NCBI GenBank assembly: GCA_965659725.1
Contig: CBFHXG010000002.1
Span: 1-64,000 of the forward strand
Direction: 5' to 3'
Source of the DNA: Phaeocystidibacter sp965659725
GTDB lineage: Bacteria > Bacteroidota > Bacteroidia > Flavobacteriales > Schleiferiaceae
DNA: 64,000 nt
Both the position numbers and the translations under genes were made by a program. Under the pieces are notes generated by a model. It searched no databases. It was not told the origin of the DNA and saw only the letters and a program-made list of their open reading frames with translations. Positions 1 through 8,345 of the stretch are shown here, in pieces (the stretch's first letter is position 1; each line of letters begins with the position of its first letter).

Positions 1-4
1 GTGA

Positions 5-316
5 TCAGTCTTCAGCCACTTCGATAAGGAATACCTCTTCCCCCTCTTTGTGCATCCAATACTTCTCTCGAGCAAATTTCTCGAGTTTCTCAGGATCACT
101 CTCAAGCTCCTCCAATTCGCGGCGGTTTTGCTCAAGCTCGCTCTCATAGTGAGCCTTAGCCTCTTCTAGGTCGTTGATACGCTCGCTTAATTCCATATGA
201 AGACCTATGCTATTGCGGTCTAGGAATGCCATCCAAACTGCGAATACGATCACGGCGATCACGTACTTATTGCTAAGTACTTTGAACCAAGTGGTATTTT
301 TCCAGCGCTTGAGCAT
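5..316 (-). CDS. divIC: FtsB/DivIC-family septum formation initiator
   Basis: A 103-residue bitopic division protein. It has a short cytoplasmic N-terminus, one membrane segment at about residues 17-33 (IAVIVFAVWMAF), then a periplasmic coiled coil at about 38-80 (ERINDLEEAKAHYESELEQN). The C-terminal block EKFAREKYWMHKEGEEVFLI is the typical FtsB/DivIC ending. Family members join the FtsL/FtsQ subcomplex that activates septal wall synthesis. In Flavobacteria I recall this gene lying close to mutA/mutB, as here. A TATCTTTG element ends 5 nt before the ATG, suggesting a leaderless mRNA. FtsB and DivIC cannot be told apart by sequence here. Confidence 0.9.
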   Translation of the reverse strand: MLKRWKNTTWFKVLSNKYVIAVIVFAVWMAFLDRNSIGLHMELSERINDLEEAKAHYESELEQNRRELEELESDPEKLEKFAREKYWMHKEGEEVFLIEVAED

Positions 317-320
317 AGAT

Positions 321-328
321 CAAAGATA
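321..328 (-). promoter_or_regulatory. -7 promoter element of divIC
   Basis: The minus strand reads TATCTTTG, a perfect Bacteroidota -7 element (TAnnTTTG). Its last base lies 5 nt before the A of the divIC ATG, so the start codon should coincide with the transcript start. No clear -33 TTG was found. Confidence 0.6.
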
Positions 329-362
329 TTCGATTATTCAATTAACGCTCAATACCAGACCT

Positions 363-1031
363 TCAGTTATCCACATTGATCAGTTGATGAGAAGCCTGAT
401 TCAATTCAGCTTCCAATTCCCGCAGTGTTCCTATGTAATTCGATTCCGGAAAATCTTCTATGAAGGCTTGAAGGTAGTCCCGCGCCCCTTCAATATCCTG
501 TAGTGATGCGTTTGCTATGGCGTACCGAATGTGAGCCCTCGTTTGATCGAAACGCACCGGCTCATAATCCGGTTTGAGTGTAACCGCTTGATCCAATTGA
601 ACGATCGATTCGCTGTAATTACCCGCTTGGAAATTGCTTAACCCAGCCTTCCGTAAAGCGATGAAGGAATAGTCCAGTGCTTGAGATTCATGAGTAGAAC
701 TATACTGAGTTTCGGGAGTAGGCAATCTTTGATCGAGATAATCCAGTCCGCCGCTCAAGACCAAGATTAGGACCACAGCCACAATGGAAGTTAAGACCAA
801 TCGTCGGATCAGCCGCCTATGGCCTTCCTTTCGCATATCGTCCAACTGTCGAGCTATTCGTTGGGAGTCGATCTTTTCCTGATCGGTACCCTTAGCGCTA
901 TTGACCTTCGACTCATCAACTTTTGCATTCCTGCGCTTGTTGAGTCGAGCACGCCACGCATCCCGCTTGTTCCTGCGCTCATTCAGCTGACGCACTTGTT
1001 CTACGCCGTGATTTCCAGAGTAACCCATCAT
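363..1031 (-). CDS. Membrane-anchored TPR-like protein with MGYSG N-terminus
   Basis: Unrecognised family, 222 aa. The N-terminus begins (M)MGYSG and is followed by about 70 strongly basic, polar residues. One membrane segment lies at about residues 84-102 (LTSIVAVVLILVLSGGL). The rest looks periplasmic and resembles tetratricopeptide helices (LRKAGLSNFQAGNYSESIVQ and the following pairs). The first ~100 residues are paralogous to the upstream gene, which has the same MGYSG start and K-x-D-x-SK block but no TPR tail. The two genes overlap by 4 bp (ATGA). By paralogy the true start may be the second ATG, at 1028. The TPR part suggests protein contacts; no function is assigned. Confidence 0.7.
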   Translation of the reverse strand: MMGYSGNHGVEQVRQLNERRNKRDAWRARLNKRRNAKVDESKVNSAKGTDQEKIDSQRIARQLDDMRKEGHRRLIRRLVLTSIVAVVLILVLSGGLDYLDQRLPTPETQYSSTHESQALDYSFIALRKAGLSNFQAGNYSESIVQLDQAVTLKPDYEPVRFDQTRAHIRYAIANASLQDIEGARDYLQAFIEDFPESNYIGTLRELEAELNQASHQLINVDN

Positions 1032-1351
1032 AAAAAAGCTAGGTCATCCGTAGAGAACGCCCAAGTGAGAAATTCAATGAGAAGAAGAGAAAGCACGAGT
1101 ACAAACGCCGATGCAACTACCGCAACCACTATACGCTTGATCATCGTCTTGCGTCTTTCGATCTTGTAATCCTCCAAGAATCGTTTGGTTTCTTCTGTAT
1201 TGATCGTCTTCTTGTGATTCCCCTCGAACTTCGAGTTGTCCAACTTCACCCCGCCAAGCTTACGCATTTGCGCCTTGAAAGCTTTTCTATCATTCTTTCT
1301 ATTCCGCATTCTTCTCAGCTGCTCGGGGCCATCTGTTCCACTATACCCCAT
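1028..1351 (-). CDS. Small MGYSG-type membrane protein, paralogue of the next gene
   Basis: A 107-residue protein of unknown function. The start at 1351 was chosen because it gives MGYSGTDGPEQLRR, matching the N-terminus of the downstream paralogue; an upstream extension would be non-homologous. A basic cytoplasmic region precedes a hydrophobic helix at about residues 73-98 (VVAVVASAFVLVLSLLLIEF), and the protein ends shortly after it. It lies directly upstream of, and overlaps, the TPR-bearing paralogue, which suggests tandem duplication and co-translation. A poor -7-like sequence (CAATTTTG on the minus strand, 1355-1362) is the only promoter candidate. Confidence 0.65.
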   Translation of the reverse strand: MGYSGTDGPEQLRRMRNRKNDRKAFKAQMRKLGGVKLDNSKFEGNHKKTINTEETKRFLEDYKIERRKTMIKRIVVAVVASAFVLVLSLLLIEFLTWAFSTDDLAFL

Positions 1352-1492
1352 CAGCAAAATTGGATTGAAGTTAAACCCAAACAAAATGAAGAACGGAGAA
1401 AGCGAATTGATGTCATGATCAGAGATAATTGTGAAACTATAATATACGAAATTCAAATAAAACTTCCATTCGCTCAAGCGCGCGCTATGCCT

Positions 1493-1500
1493 TACCTTTG
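1493..1500 (+). promoter_or_regulatory. -7 promoter element of mutA operon
   Basis: TACCTTTG matches the Bacteroidota -7 consensus and ends 21 nt before the mutA ATG. It probably drives mutA-mutB and perhaps the YbaB gene. Confidence 0.6.
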
Positions 1501-1520
1501 AGGTACAAAATTGCCAATTG

Positions 1521-2903
1521 ATGTCGACTTCCAATTTGACTTTCACCGAATTTGCCAAAGGCTCCAAAGATGCCTGGTTGGCACAGATCGAAAAGGAACT
1601 AAGAGGCAAGGATTTCAGCGTTCTTCAAACCGAGATCGAAGAGGGTATCACCCTAGATCCTGCCTACACTCATGAGGATGTTTCGGAATATCCGGTCATT
1701 CCACCTCGGTCACAGGAGCATATAGACCTTGTGGAAGCGGTAATGGTTACCGATGCGAAGACGAGCAATTCGAAGATCCTTGACATTCTCAACAGAGGCA
1801 CATCAGCCCTACTGCTCTACATCTCAGGCGAAGTTGACCTCAAGGTTCTTCTAAAGGATGTATTGATACAGCACATTGCTGTACATTATGTAGTGGAAGG
1901 CAATGGTCAGAATATCATCAAGCAATTAGAGGATCTCGTTCAAGAACGAGGTTTAGATGCCAAGGAAATTCGCGGATCGATCAATATCGATCCCATTGAA
2001 GCCGCTGCGAGAACCGGAAAATGGAAGTCATCCGAGGAAGCCGATCTAAAGGAAGTTGAAGCACTCAACCACACATCGCTGCCCCAGGTAAAAACAATGT
2101 GTGTGAATGCCAACCTCTATCACAACGCGGGAGCTCAAACCTCAACAGAATTAGCACTTACCCTCGCTCACGCACATGAATATTTTTCCCGATACGGAAT
2201 GGAGAATCGTATCTGGGTCAATATGGCCATCGGTAGTAATTACCTCGTTCAAGTTGCAAAGTTCAGGGCCTTCCGACTCCTTTGGGCCAAGCTTTTGGAA
2301 AGCTATGGCAAGGCAGCGTCGGTTCACATCTATGCGGAAACGGGACTGCGCAACAAAACGATATACGACCCGAACGTGAATATGCTTCGAACCACTACGG
2401 AAGGCTTGAGTGCCTTGGTAGGTGGAGTAGATGAAGTTCAGATCCAACCTTTCGATATCACGTTCAGGAAACCATCTGGACTCGCTCAACGCGTGGCGCG
2501 TAATCAAGCACTGGTTGCACAGTATGAATCGTTCGCTACCAAGGTGGCCGACCCAGCCGCGGGAAGCTATGTGATCGAAAGTATTACTCAAGCTCTGTGC
2601 GAAAAAGCTTGGGAGATCTTTAAGTCCATCGAAGCGGATGGTGGTTTGATCGAAGGCTTGAAAAATGGATCGATACAAAACAGAATTGAGGCCGAAGCGA
2701 AGATTGAGCAGGAAAAATTCGACAACAATGAGTTGGTCCTTGTAGGAACCAACACCTTCCCCAACAAGGAAGAAAAATTGTCTGAGTTGGCCACGCACCC
2801 AATGTTCGCCAACTCAAGTACTGATGGTGAGGATATGCGAAAGATCAGGGCTGTCCGCCTTTCCGAAAGATCAGAACAAGAACGCTTAAAAGCCGAGAAA
2901 TAA
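1521..2903 (+). CDS. mutA: Methylmalonyl-CoA mutase small (beta) subunit
   Basis: A 460-residue small subunit of the heterodimeric B12-dependent mutase that interconverts methylmalonyl-CoA and succinyl-CoA. The sequence covers only the mutase TIM-barrel part (for example LALTLAHAHEYFSRYGMENR and the C-terminal PAAGSYVIES strand). It stops before any cobalamin-binding domain and has no DxHxxG motif. Actinobacterial MutA is over 600 aa; as I recall, shorter ones like this are usual in flavobacteria. The ATG at 1521 is preferred over an in-frame TTG three bases upstream. The stop overlaps the mutB start (TAATG), implying translational coupling. The subunit is thought to be structural, with catalysis in MutB. 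Confidence 0.93.
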   Translation: MSTSNLTFTEFAKGSKDAWLAQIEKELRGKDFSVLQTEIEEGITLDPAYTHEDVSEYPVIPPRSQEHIDLVEAVMVTDAKTSNSKILDILNRGTSALLLYISGEVDLKVLLKDVLIQHIAVHYVVEGNGQNIIKQLEDLVQERGLDAKEIRGSINIDPIEAAARTGKWKSSEEADLKEVEALNHTSLPQVKTMCVNANLYHNAGAQTSTELALTLAHAHEYFSRYGMENRIWVNMAIGSNYLVQVAKFRAFRLLWAKLLESYGKAASVHIYAETGLRNKTIYDPNVNMLRTTTEGLSALVGGVDEVQIQPFDITFRKPSGLAQRVARNQALVAQYESFATKVADPAAGSYVIESITQALCEKAWEIFKSIEADGGLIEGLKNGSIQNRIEAEAKIEQEKFDNNELVLVGTNTFPNKEEKLSELATHPMFANSSTDGEDMRKIRAVRLSERSEQERLKAEK

Positions 2904-5041
2904 TGAGCAGAAAGGATTTTAGTAAAACCTCATGGTCGGCACCGAAAGTGGAGCGTTCTAAACCGGCTGACAACAAATGGACAACACCCGAAGGTATTGT
3001 TATCAAGCGTGTATACACGGAAGAGGATCGAAATAAACTGGGTCACACATCCTTTGTCGCTGGTGTTACTCCCTATCTTCGAGGCCCTTACGGTTCGATG
3101 TATGTGAGTCGACCATGGACGATCCGTCAATATGCCGGATTCTCCACCGCTGAAGAATCCAACGCCTTCTATCGTCGTAACCTCGCTGCTGGACAAAAAG
3201 GATTGTCGGTAGCATTCGACCTCGCCACTCACAGGGGGTATGATTCAGACCACCCACGAGTAGAAGGCGATGTGGGAAAGGCGGGTGTAGCGATCGACTC
3301 GGTGGAAGACATGAAAGTGCTTTTCGATCAGATACCGCTCAATGAAATGTCCGTTTCCATGACCATGAACGGAGCCGTGATCCCTATCATGGCCTTCTAC
3401 ATCGTTGCAGCAGAGGAGCAAGGTGTGAAGCCTGAACAACTTTCAGGCACAATCCAAAATGATATCCTGAAGGAATTCATGGTGCGGAATACCTACATCT
3501 ATCCGCCCAAACACAGCATGAAGATCATTGCCGACATCTTCGAGTATACCTCTCAAAAGATGCCACGCTTCAACTCCATCTCCATCTCCGGATACCACAT
3601 GCAAGAGGCAGGCGCAACGGCCGACCTTGAATTGGCGTATACCTTGGCAGACGGACTGGAATATATTCGAACGGGTCTTGCGGCAGGAATAGACATCGAC
3701 AATTTTGCACCTCGACTCTCCTTCTTCTGGGCCATCGGTATGAATCATTTCATGGAGATAGCCAAGATGAGGGCTGCACGTATGATCTGGGCCAAACTCG
3801 TCAAACGGTTCAACCCAAAGAACCCTAAGTCCATGGCGCTCCGCACACACTCGCAGACCTCGGGCTGGAGCTTGACCGAACAAGACCCCTACAACAACGT
3901 GGCTCGCACGAGTATAGAAGCTCTCGCCGCCGCATTCGGGGGAACCCAGAGTTTGCACACCAATGCACTCGATGAAGCCATTGCGCTCCCAACCGACTTC
4001 TCAGCGCGGATCGCGAGGAATACGCAGCTTCACCTTCAAATGGAAACAGGCATCACCAAGACGGTCGACCCATGGGGTGGAAGTTTCTACGTTGAAAGTC
4101 TCACAAAAGAGATCGCCGATAAGGCCTGGGCCCTTATTGAAGAGGTGGAGGAGCACGGAGGCATGACTAAGGCAATTGAAGCCGGCATTCCAAAGATGCG
4201 AATCGAAGAGGCCGCAGCACGAAAACAAGCACGCATCGATGCAGGCTCGGATATTATCGTTGGAGTGAACGCTTTCGAACCCGACGTTGCCGACCCAATT
4301 GATATCCTTGAGGTAGACAATACCAAGGTCCTTCATTCTCAGATCGAGCGACTACAACAGCTTAGAAATGAGAGAAACGAAGAAGAAACCCAACGAGCAC
4401 TCGAAGTTCTATCGAATGCCGCTGCTACTGGAAAGGGAAATCTTCTAGAACTCGCTGTGGAAGCTGCCCGAAAACGAGCTAGCCTTGGTGAGATCAGCGA
4501 TGCCATGGAGAAGACCTTTGGCAGATACACCGCTACGATCCACTCTATCGCCGGCGTTTACGCCAAAGAGATCAAATCCAATCCAATGTTTGCAGAAGCA
4601 CGTGATAAGGCCGATCAGTTTGCTAAACTGGAGGGCCGCCGACCAAGGATCATGGTCGCTAAAATGGGACAAGATGGTCATGACCGCGGCGCCAAAGTGG
4701 TAGCTACTAGCTTCGCCGACCTCGGATTCGACGTAGATATTGGTCCGCTTTTCCAAACACCCGAAGAAGCCGCACGCCAAGCTGTTGAGAACGACGTTCA
4801 CATCCTAGGTGTGAGCTCCTTAGCAGCCGGACATAAAACACTGGTCCCCAAGGTGATCAAAGCGCTGGAAGATCTTGGCCGACCAGACATCATGGTTGTA
4901 GTTGGTGGTGTGATCCCACAGCAAGATTATCCATTCTTGTACGATGCCGGTGTGGTTGGGATCTTTGGTCCAGGTACCATGATCGCCAAGGCCGCTGGAG
5001 CTATCCTCGATGTTCTCATCGAATCTCGTGAATCAGAATAA
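2903..5041 (+). CDS. mutB: Methylmalonyl-CoA mutase large (alpha) subunit
   Basis: A 712-residue catalytic subunit. The N-terminal barrel carries the conserved TIRQYAGF segment (about residue 72) and SVAFDLATHRGYDSDHPR. The C-terminal domain (about 575-705) is the B12-binding Rossmann fold, with DxHxxG at Asp591-Gly592-His593-Asp594-Arg595-Gly596; His593 should be the lower cobalt ligand. It works with MutA on propionyl-CoA derived from odd-chain fatty acids or amino acids, which fits the beta-oxidation operon at 29-35 kb. It overlaps mutA by one base and is followed by a YbaB gene and the MeaB chaperone. Length and motifs are typical. Confidence 0.97.
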   Translation: MSRKDFSKTSWSAPKVERSKPADNKWTTPEGIVIKRVYTEEDRNKLGHTSFVAGVTPYLRGPYGSMYVSRPWTIRQYAGFSTAEESNAFYRRNLAAGQKGLSVAFDLATHRGYDSDHPRVEGDVGKAGVAIDSVEDMKVLFDQIPLNEMSVSMTMNGAVIPIMAFYIVAAEEQGVKPEQLSGTIQNDILKEFMVRNTYIYPPKHSMKIIADIFEYTSQKMPRFNSISISGYHMQEAGATADLELAYTLADGLEYIRTGLAAGIDIDNFAPRLSFFWAIGMNHFMEIAKMRAARMIWAKLVKRFNPKNPKSMALRTHSQTSGWSLTEQDPYNNVARTSIEALAAAFGGTQSLHTNALDEAIALPTDFSARIARNTQLHLQMETGITKTVDPWGGSFYVESLTKEIADKAWALIEEVEEHGGMTKAIEAGIPKMRIEEAAARKQARIDAGSDIIVGVNAFEPDVADPIDILEVDNTKVLHSQIERLQQLRNERNEEETQRALEVLSNAAATGKGNLLELAVEAARKRASLGEISDAMEKTFGRYTATIHSIAGVYAKEIKSNPMFAEARDKADQFAKLEGRRPRIMVAKMGQDGHDRGAKVVATSFADLGFDVDIGPLFQTPEEAARQAVENDVHILGVSSLAAGHKTLVPKVIKALEDLGRPDIMVVVGGVIPQQDYPFLYDAGVVGIFGPGTMIAKAAGAILDVLIESRESE

Positions 5042-5065
5042 GATCAACTTCAAACAAGCACAGAC

Positions 5066-5383
5066 ATGTTTGGTGGAATGAAAGATATGATGGCCAAGTT
5101 GCAAGAAGCACAGGCCAAGGTTGAAGAAGCAAAGGAACGCCTCAATAACATTACCGTTCAAGGAAGATCCAGCAATGGCAAGGTGGTAGTCATCATGACG
5201 GGCAATCGGAAGGTGACCGATGTGGAGATCGACCCGAGCTTAGAAGATACCGACGAGATCGCTGACCTCACCGTGATCGCCGTGAATGATGCATTGGAAA
5301 AGGCCGAGAAGGTGAATGAGGCAGAGCTTGGCGCTGCCGCCAAGTCGTCTATGCCAGGCATGGGTGGAATGTTTGGAAAATGA
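5066..5383 (+). CDS. YbaB/EbfC-family nucleoid-associated protein
   Basis: A 105-residue protein with the family layout: N-terminal helix rich in Lys/Gln/Glu (MMAKLQEAQAKVEEAKERL), a central beta-sheet (VVVIMTGNRKVTDVEIDPSL), a C-terminal helix (DALEKAEKVNEAELG) and a Met/Gly-rich tail (SMPGMGGMFGK). Members form small dimers that bind DNA. Enterobacterial ybaB sits next to dnaX/recR; here it lies 24 bp after mutB and 39 bp before meaB. No promoter of its own was seen, so it is probably co-transcribed with mutB. Confidence 0.9.
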   Translation: MFGGMKDMMAKLQEAQAKVEEAKERLNNITVQGRSSNGKVVVIMTGNRKVTDVEIDPSLEDTDEIADLTVIAVNDALEKAEKVNEAELGAAAKSSMPGMGGMFGK

Positions 5384-5410
5384 TAAACAACGGAGAATCA
5401 TCTCGTTCCC

Positions 5411-5418
5411 TACCTTTA
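5411..5418 (+). promoter_or_regulatory. -7-like element directly before meaB
   Basis: TACCTTTA, one base from the TAnnTTTG consensus, ends 5 nt before the GTG of meaB. The same spacing is seen at divIC, rsmA and the glycosyltransferase at 60014, so this could produce a leaderless meaB mRNA. Confidence 0.45.
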
Positions 5419-5422
5419 TCTC

Positions 5423-6505
5423 GTGGCTAAAGAATCATCCAAATCACCCAAACCATCAAGGTCAGCACTTTCAGAGGTCCCTGGCGTTGACGCCCAAGGC
5501 AGCTTGAACCCTAACTTGGCCAATCGCAATCTCAAACGAAGGGAGATTGACATCCTCGACCTTCAAAAGCGACTCGTGGCAGGTGACCGAAGTGCCTTAT
5601 CCCAAGCCATTACCCTCATCGAATCTACTCGACCTCAAGATCATACGTTGGCCGACGATATCGTCCAGAAATGCCTAGAGCATTCGGGAAAGAGCATTCG
5701 GATCGGAATAACGGGAGTTCCCGGTGTTGGTAAGAGTACTTTCATCGAACGATTTGGACTCGAGTGGATCGAAAAAGGTCACAAGGTGGCTGTCTTGGCA
5801 GTAGATCCGAGTTCCGCTAAAACCGGTGGAAGCATCTTGGGGGATAAGACCCGCATGAACAAGCTTTCACAACACAACGATTCCTACATACGTCCCAGTC
5901 CAAGTGCCGGAAGCCTCGGCGGCGTAGCGCGCAAGACTCGAGAATCCATCATCCTGTGTGAAGCTGCTGGTTACGATGTTATTCTCATCGAGACCGTAGG
6001 TGTAGGACAGAGTGAAACCACCGTGAAGCGCATGGTGGACCTCTTCATGCTACTTCTATTGCCCGGTGCTGGTGATGAACTACAAGGTATCAAAAGGGGT
6101 ATCATGGAAATGGCCGACCTCATCCTCTTGAATAAGTCGGATGGTGGTCAAGAGCGCAAAGCGCAGCTAGCAGCAGCGGAAGTTCGCCGAGCATTGAAGT
6201 TGTATCCGGAAGACCCACGTGGGTGGACCGTCCCAGTACAACCTGTTTCAGCATTGGAAGGAAATGGCATCCATGAGGCGACAGAAGAGATCGAGAAATT
6301 CCGTCGACATATGGAGATCAAAGGGCATTGGTCGAGCTTGCGAAGCGAACAGGCCAGTTGGTGGTTCGACGACACCATTGGCGAACTGCTATACAGCTAC
6401 TGGATGGAACAAGGCGACCATAAGTCCAGATACACAGAACTCCGATCAAAGGTGGAAAGTGGAATAATAAGTCCACTTGCCGCAGCTCGCGAACTCTTTC
6501 AATGA
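5423..6505 (+). CDS. meaB: Methylmalonyl-CoA mutase-associated GTPase (G3E family)
   Basis: A 360-residue P-loop GTPase that guards methylmalonyl-CoA mutase: it gates cofactor loading and release of inactivated B12. The Walker A motif GVPGVGKS lies at residues 98-105, followed by AVDPSSAKTGGSILGDKTRM, ETVGVGQSE and the base-specificity motif NKSD. It matches the MeaB/ArgK (YgfD) family, usually 310-350 aa. The start is a GTG; no in-frame ATG occurs before the P-loop, and the first ~35 residues are low-complexity and may be a late addition. Clustering with mutA/mutB supports the role. It ends 10 bp from the convergent DUF7935 gene. Confidence 0.94.
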   Translation: MAKESSKSPKPSRSALSEVPGVDAQGSLNPNLANRNLKRREIDILDLQKRLVAGDRSALSQAITLIESTRPQDHTLADDIVQKCLEHSGKSIRIGITGVPGVGKSTFIERFGLEWIEKGHKVAVLAVDPSSAKTGGSILGDKTRMNKLSQHNDSYIRPSPSAGSLGGVARKTRESIILCEAAGYDVILIETVGVGQSETTVKRMVDLFMLLLLPGAGDELQGIKRGIMEMADLILLNKSDGGQERKAQLAAAEVRRALKLYPEDPRGWTVPVQPVSALEGNGIHEATEEIEKFRRHMEIKGHWSSLRSEQASWWFDDTIGELLYSYWMEQGDHKSRYTELRSKVESGIISPLAAARELFQ

Positions 6506-6515
6506 TCTTTTCTAA

Positions 6516-7037
6516 CTAGAATTCCTTGTAGACCTCCGACTTGAGGTAGTGAATGGCGTTACGGGTTGGGAAGGTTCCCAATTCCATGGCGTGTTCAAGA
6601 ATCTTTCTTGACAACTCCGCTCCCGTACTGCCTTCTTCCATTTGTTGGGCAACGCGGTTGATGATGCTCACCGTAGCCGATTTGGCCGTTACCACCATCT
6701 GCCAAGCTTCTTCCGATAGATAGATCTGCTGACTCAAGTTGTATTCAAACTCGTTGCGGATCGTTTTCAATAGCAAAGATTGATACTCATTGGAAGACAA
6801 GCCCTGCGAAGGAACACGCACTAACAAACTGCTCGGTGTAATTCGCTCGAGGAACAAAGTTACACGCTCAAAGGCCTGAAGACGCACAGGCAACGCCTGC
6901 TTCTGGGTTTCCTTCTTCAAATAGAACCTGCGTCGGTTCTCTTCATTCTCCGTGAAGTTGGAAAGCATTAGATATGCTAGCAACAACATCAATAACGCCG
7001 GGAAAGTATACTTAAGGATCTCAAGGAAGATCTCCAT
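6516..7037 (-). CDS. DUF7935-family membrane protein
   Basis: A 173-residue protein of a Bacteroidota-specific family that I recognise as DUF7935 (function unknown). One N-terminal membrane helix lies at about residues 8-26 (YTFPALLMLLLAYLMLS). It is followed by the family's NEENRRRFYL, LPVRLQAFERVTLFLERI and LSQQIYLSEEAW blocks in a cytoplasmic helical domain. The start at 7037 is preferred to an upstream extension because it places the membrane segment at the N-terminus as in relatives. It is divergent from the aminotransferase gene and convergent with meaB. Confidence 0.8.
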   Translation of the reverse strand: MEIFLEILKYTFPALLMLLLAYLMLSNFTENEENRRRFYLKKETQKQALPVRLQAFERVTLFLERITPSSLLVRVPSQGLSSNEYQSLLLKTIRNEFEYNLSQQIYLSEEAWQMVVTAKSATVSIINRVAQQMEEGSTGAELSRKILEHAMELGTFPTRNAIHYLKSEVYKEF

Positions 7038-7116
7038 ATGTCTCTTTTTTGTTAGGGTAGCAAATATCGGAAAAAATTGGGGCGATAAGATTTTAGAGAA
7101 CACTTCTTAAAACCAC

Positions 7117-7124
7117 TACATTTG
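7117..7124 (+). promoter_or_regulatory. -7 promoter element of aminotransferase gene
   Basis: TACATTTG fits TAnnTTTG and ends 19 nt before the ATG at 7143. It probably drives the aminotransferase and the closely following potassium transporter gene. Confidence 0.55.
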
Positions 7125-7142
7125 TTCCTTATTCACATCACT

Positions 7143-8342
7143 ATGACAGAGATGCTCTCATCGCGCGTAAGCGCAATGTCCCTTCCGATGACGATCGAAA
7201 TGTCAAAGAAGAGTCGCGAACTCGCTGAAAAAGGAGTGGATGTAATCAGCCTAAGTTTAGGCGAACCCGATTTTGATACACCTGATTTTATCAAGAAGGC
7301 AGGTATCGAAGGAATCGAACAAAATTACACGCACTATATGCCAGTTCCGGGATATCCTGACCTGCGAACGGCCATTGCCCATAAGTTCAAGAGAGATAAT
7401 GATCTGACCTACGGGATCGACCAAATCGTGGTAAGCACTGGTGCCAAGCAGACACTCGCTAATCTCATGCTCTCCCTCTTGGATCCAGGAGATGAAGTGA
7501 TCGTGCCCGCCCCATATTGGGTGAGTTATGTGGATATGGTGAATTTCTGTGAGGCCAAACCCGTGGTCATTCAAACGAGTTTAGACACCGGCTTCCGCAT
7601 CACTCCAGAACAACTGGAAGAAGCCATCACCGACAAGACCAAGTTGATGATATTCTCATCTCCAAATAATCCGTCGGGCGCCATGTATCGCCGTGAAGAC
7701 TATGAAAAGATCGCTGCCGTACTGCGCAAATACCCCAACGTGTTCGTTATCTGTGACGAGATCTACGAGCACATCCGATACGGCACAGAGCATGTGAGCT
7801 TCGCCACATTGGAAGGCATGTATGAGCGAACCGCAACGGTCAATGGTTTGTCCAAGGGCTTTGCCATGACAGGCTGGAGGATAGGATATGTTGGATGCCC
7901 TGCCTGGTTGGCCAAGGCATGCGATAAGATTCAAAGTCAGTTTACTAGCGGAACCAGCAGTATTTCCCAACGAGCAGCCATCGCTGCCGTATCTGCAGAT
8001 CCCAGCGAAGTACAATATATGATTGATGCTTTTGCAGAGAGAAGAGAGTTGATGCTTGAAACTTTCGCGACGCTTCCTGGTTTTAAGACTCGTAATGCAG
8101 AAGGCGCCTTTTACCTCTTCGCCAATATTGAAGAGTTATTGGGTAAGTCGTTCAACGGCAAGAAGATCGAATCGGATTTCGACCTAAGCATCTATTTCCT
8201 TGAAGAAGGACACGTGAGCAGTGTACCGGGTTCCGCATTCGGACTACCCGACCACATCCGCTTCAGCTATGCCGCATCACAGAACGAGTTACGCGAAGCA
8301 TTCAACAGGCTTAAAACAGCCATTAACAACTTAGTGGACTAA
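7143..8342 (+). CDS. Class I/II PLP-dependent aminotransferase (aspartate aminotransferase-like)
   Basis: A 399-residue fold-type I aminotransferase. It shows SLSLGEPDFDTPDFIKKAG near the N-terminus, the PAPYWVSYVDM loop, SPNNPSGAMY with the cofactor-binding Asn, CDEIYEHI with the Asp that pairs with the pyridine nitrogen, and SKGFAMTGWRIGY, whose Lys238 should form the Schiff base. This is the subgroup Ib aspartate/prephenate aminotransferase pattern. The likely reaction is aspartate plus 2-oxoglutarate to oxaloacetate plus glutamate; exact specificity is not readable. ATG at 7143 was chosen over a TTG at 7122; the ATG at 7152 is another option. The potassium transporter gene begins 4 nt after its stop. 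Confidence 0.9.
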   Translation: MTEMLSSRVSAMSLPMTIEMSKKSRELAEKGVDVISLSLGEPDFDTPDFIKKAGIEGIEQNYTHYMPVPGYPDLRTAIAHKFKRDNDLTYGIDQIVVSTGAKQTLANLMLSLLDPGDEVIVPAPYWVSYVDMVNFCEAKPVVIQTSLDTGFRITPEQLEEAITDKTKLMIFSSPNNPSGAMYRREDYEKIAAVLRKYPNVFVICDEIYEHIRYGTEHVSFATLEGMYERTATVNGLSKGFAMTGWRIGYVGCPAWLAKACDKIQSQFTSGTSSISQRAAIAAVSADPSEVQYMIDAFAERRELMLETFATLPGFKTRNAEGAFYLFANIEELLGKSFNGKKIESDFDLSIYFLEEGHVSSVPGSAFGLPDHIRFSYAASQNELREAFNRLKTAINNLVD

Positions 8343-8345
8343 GCA

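Noticed and set aside
207..503. Plus-strand open frame across the divIC end and the TPR gene
   Set aside because: It lies antisense to two better supported genes, has no domain or promoter, and has the low-quality composition of a shadow frame.
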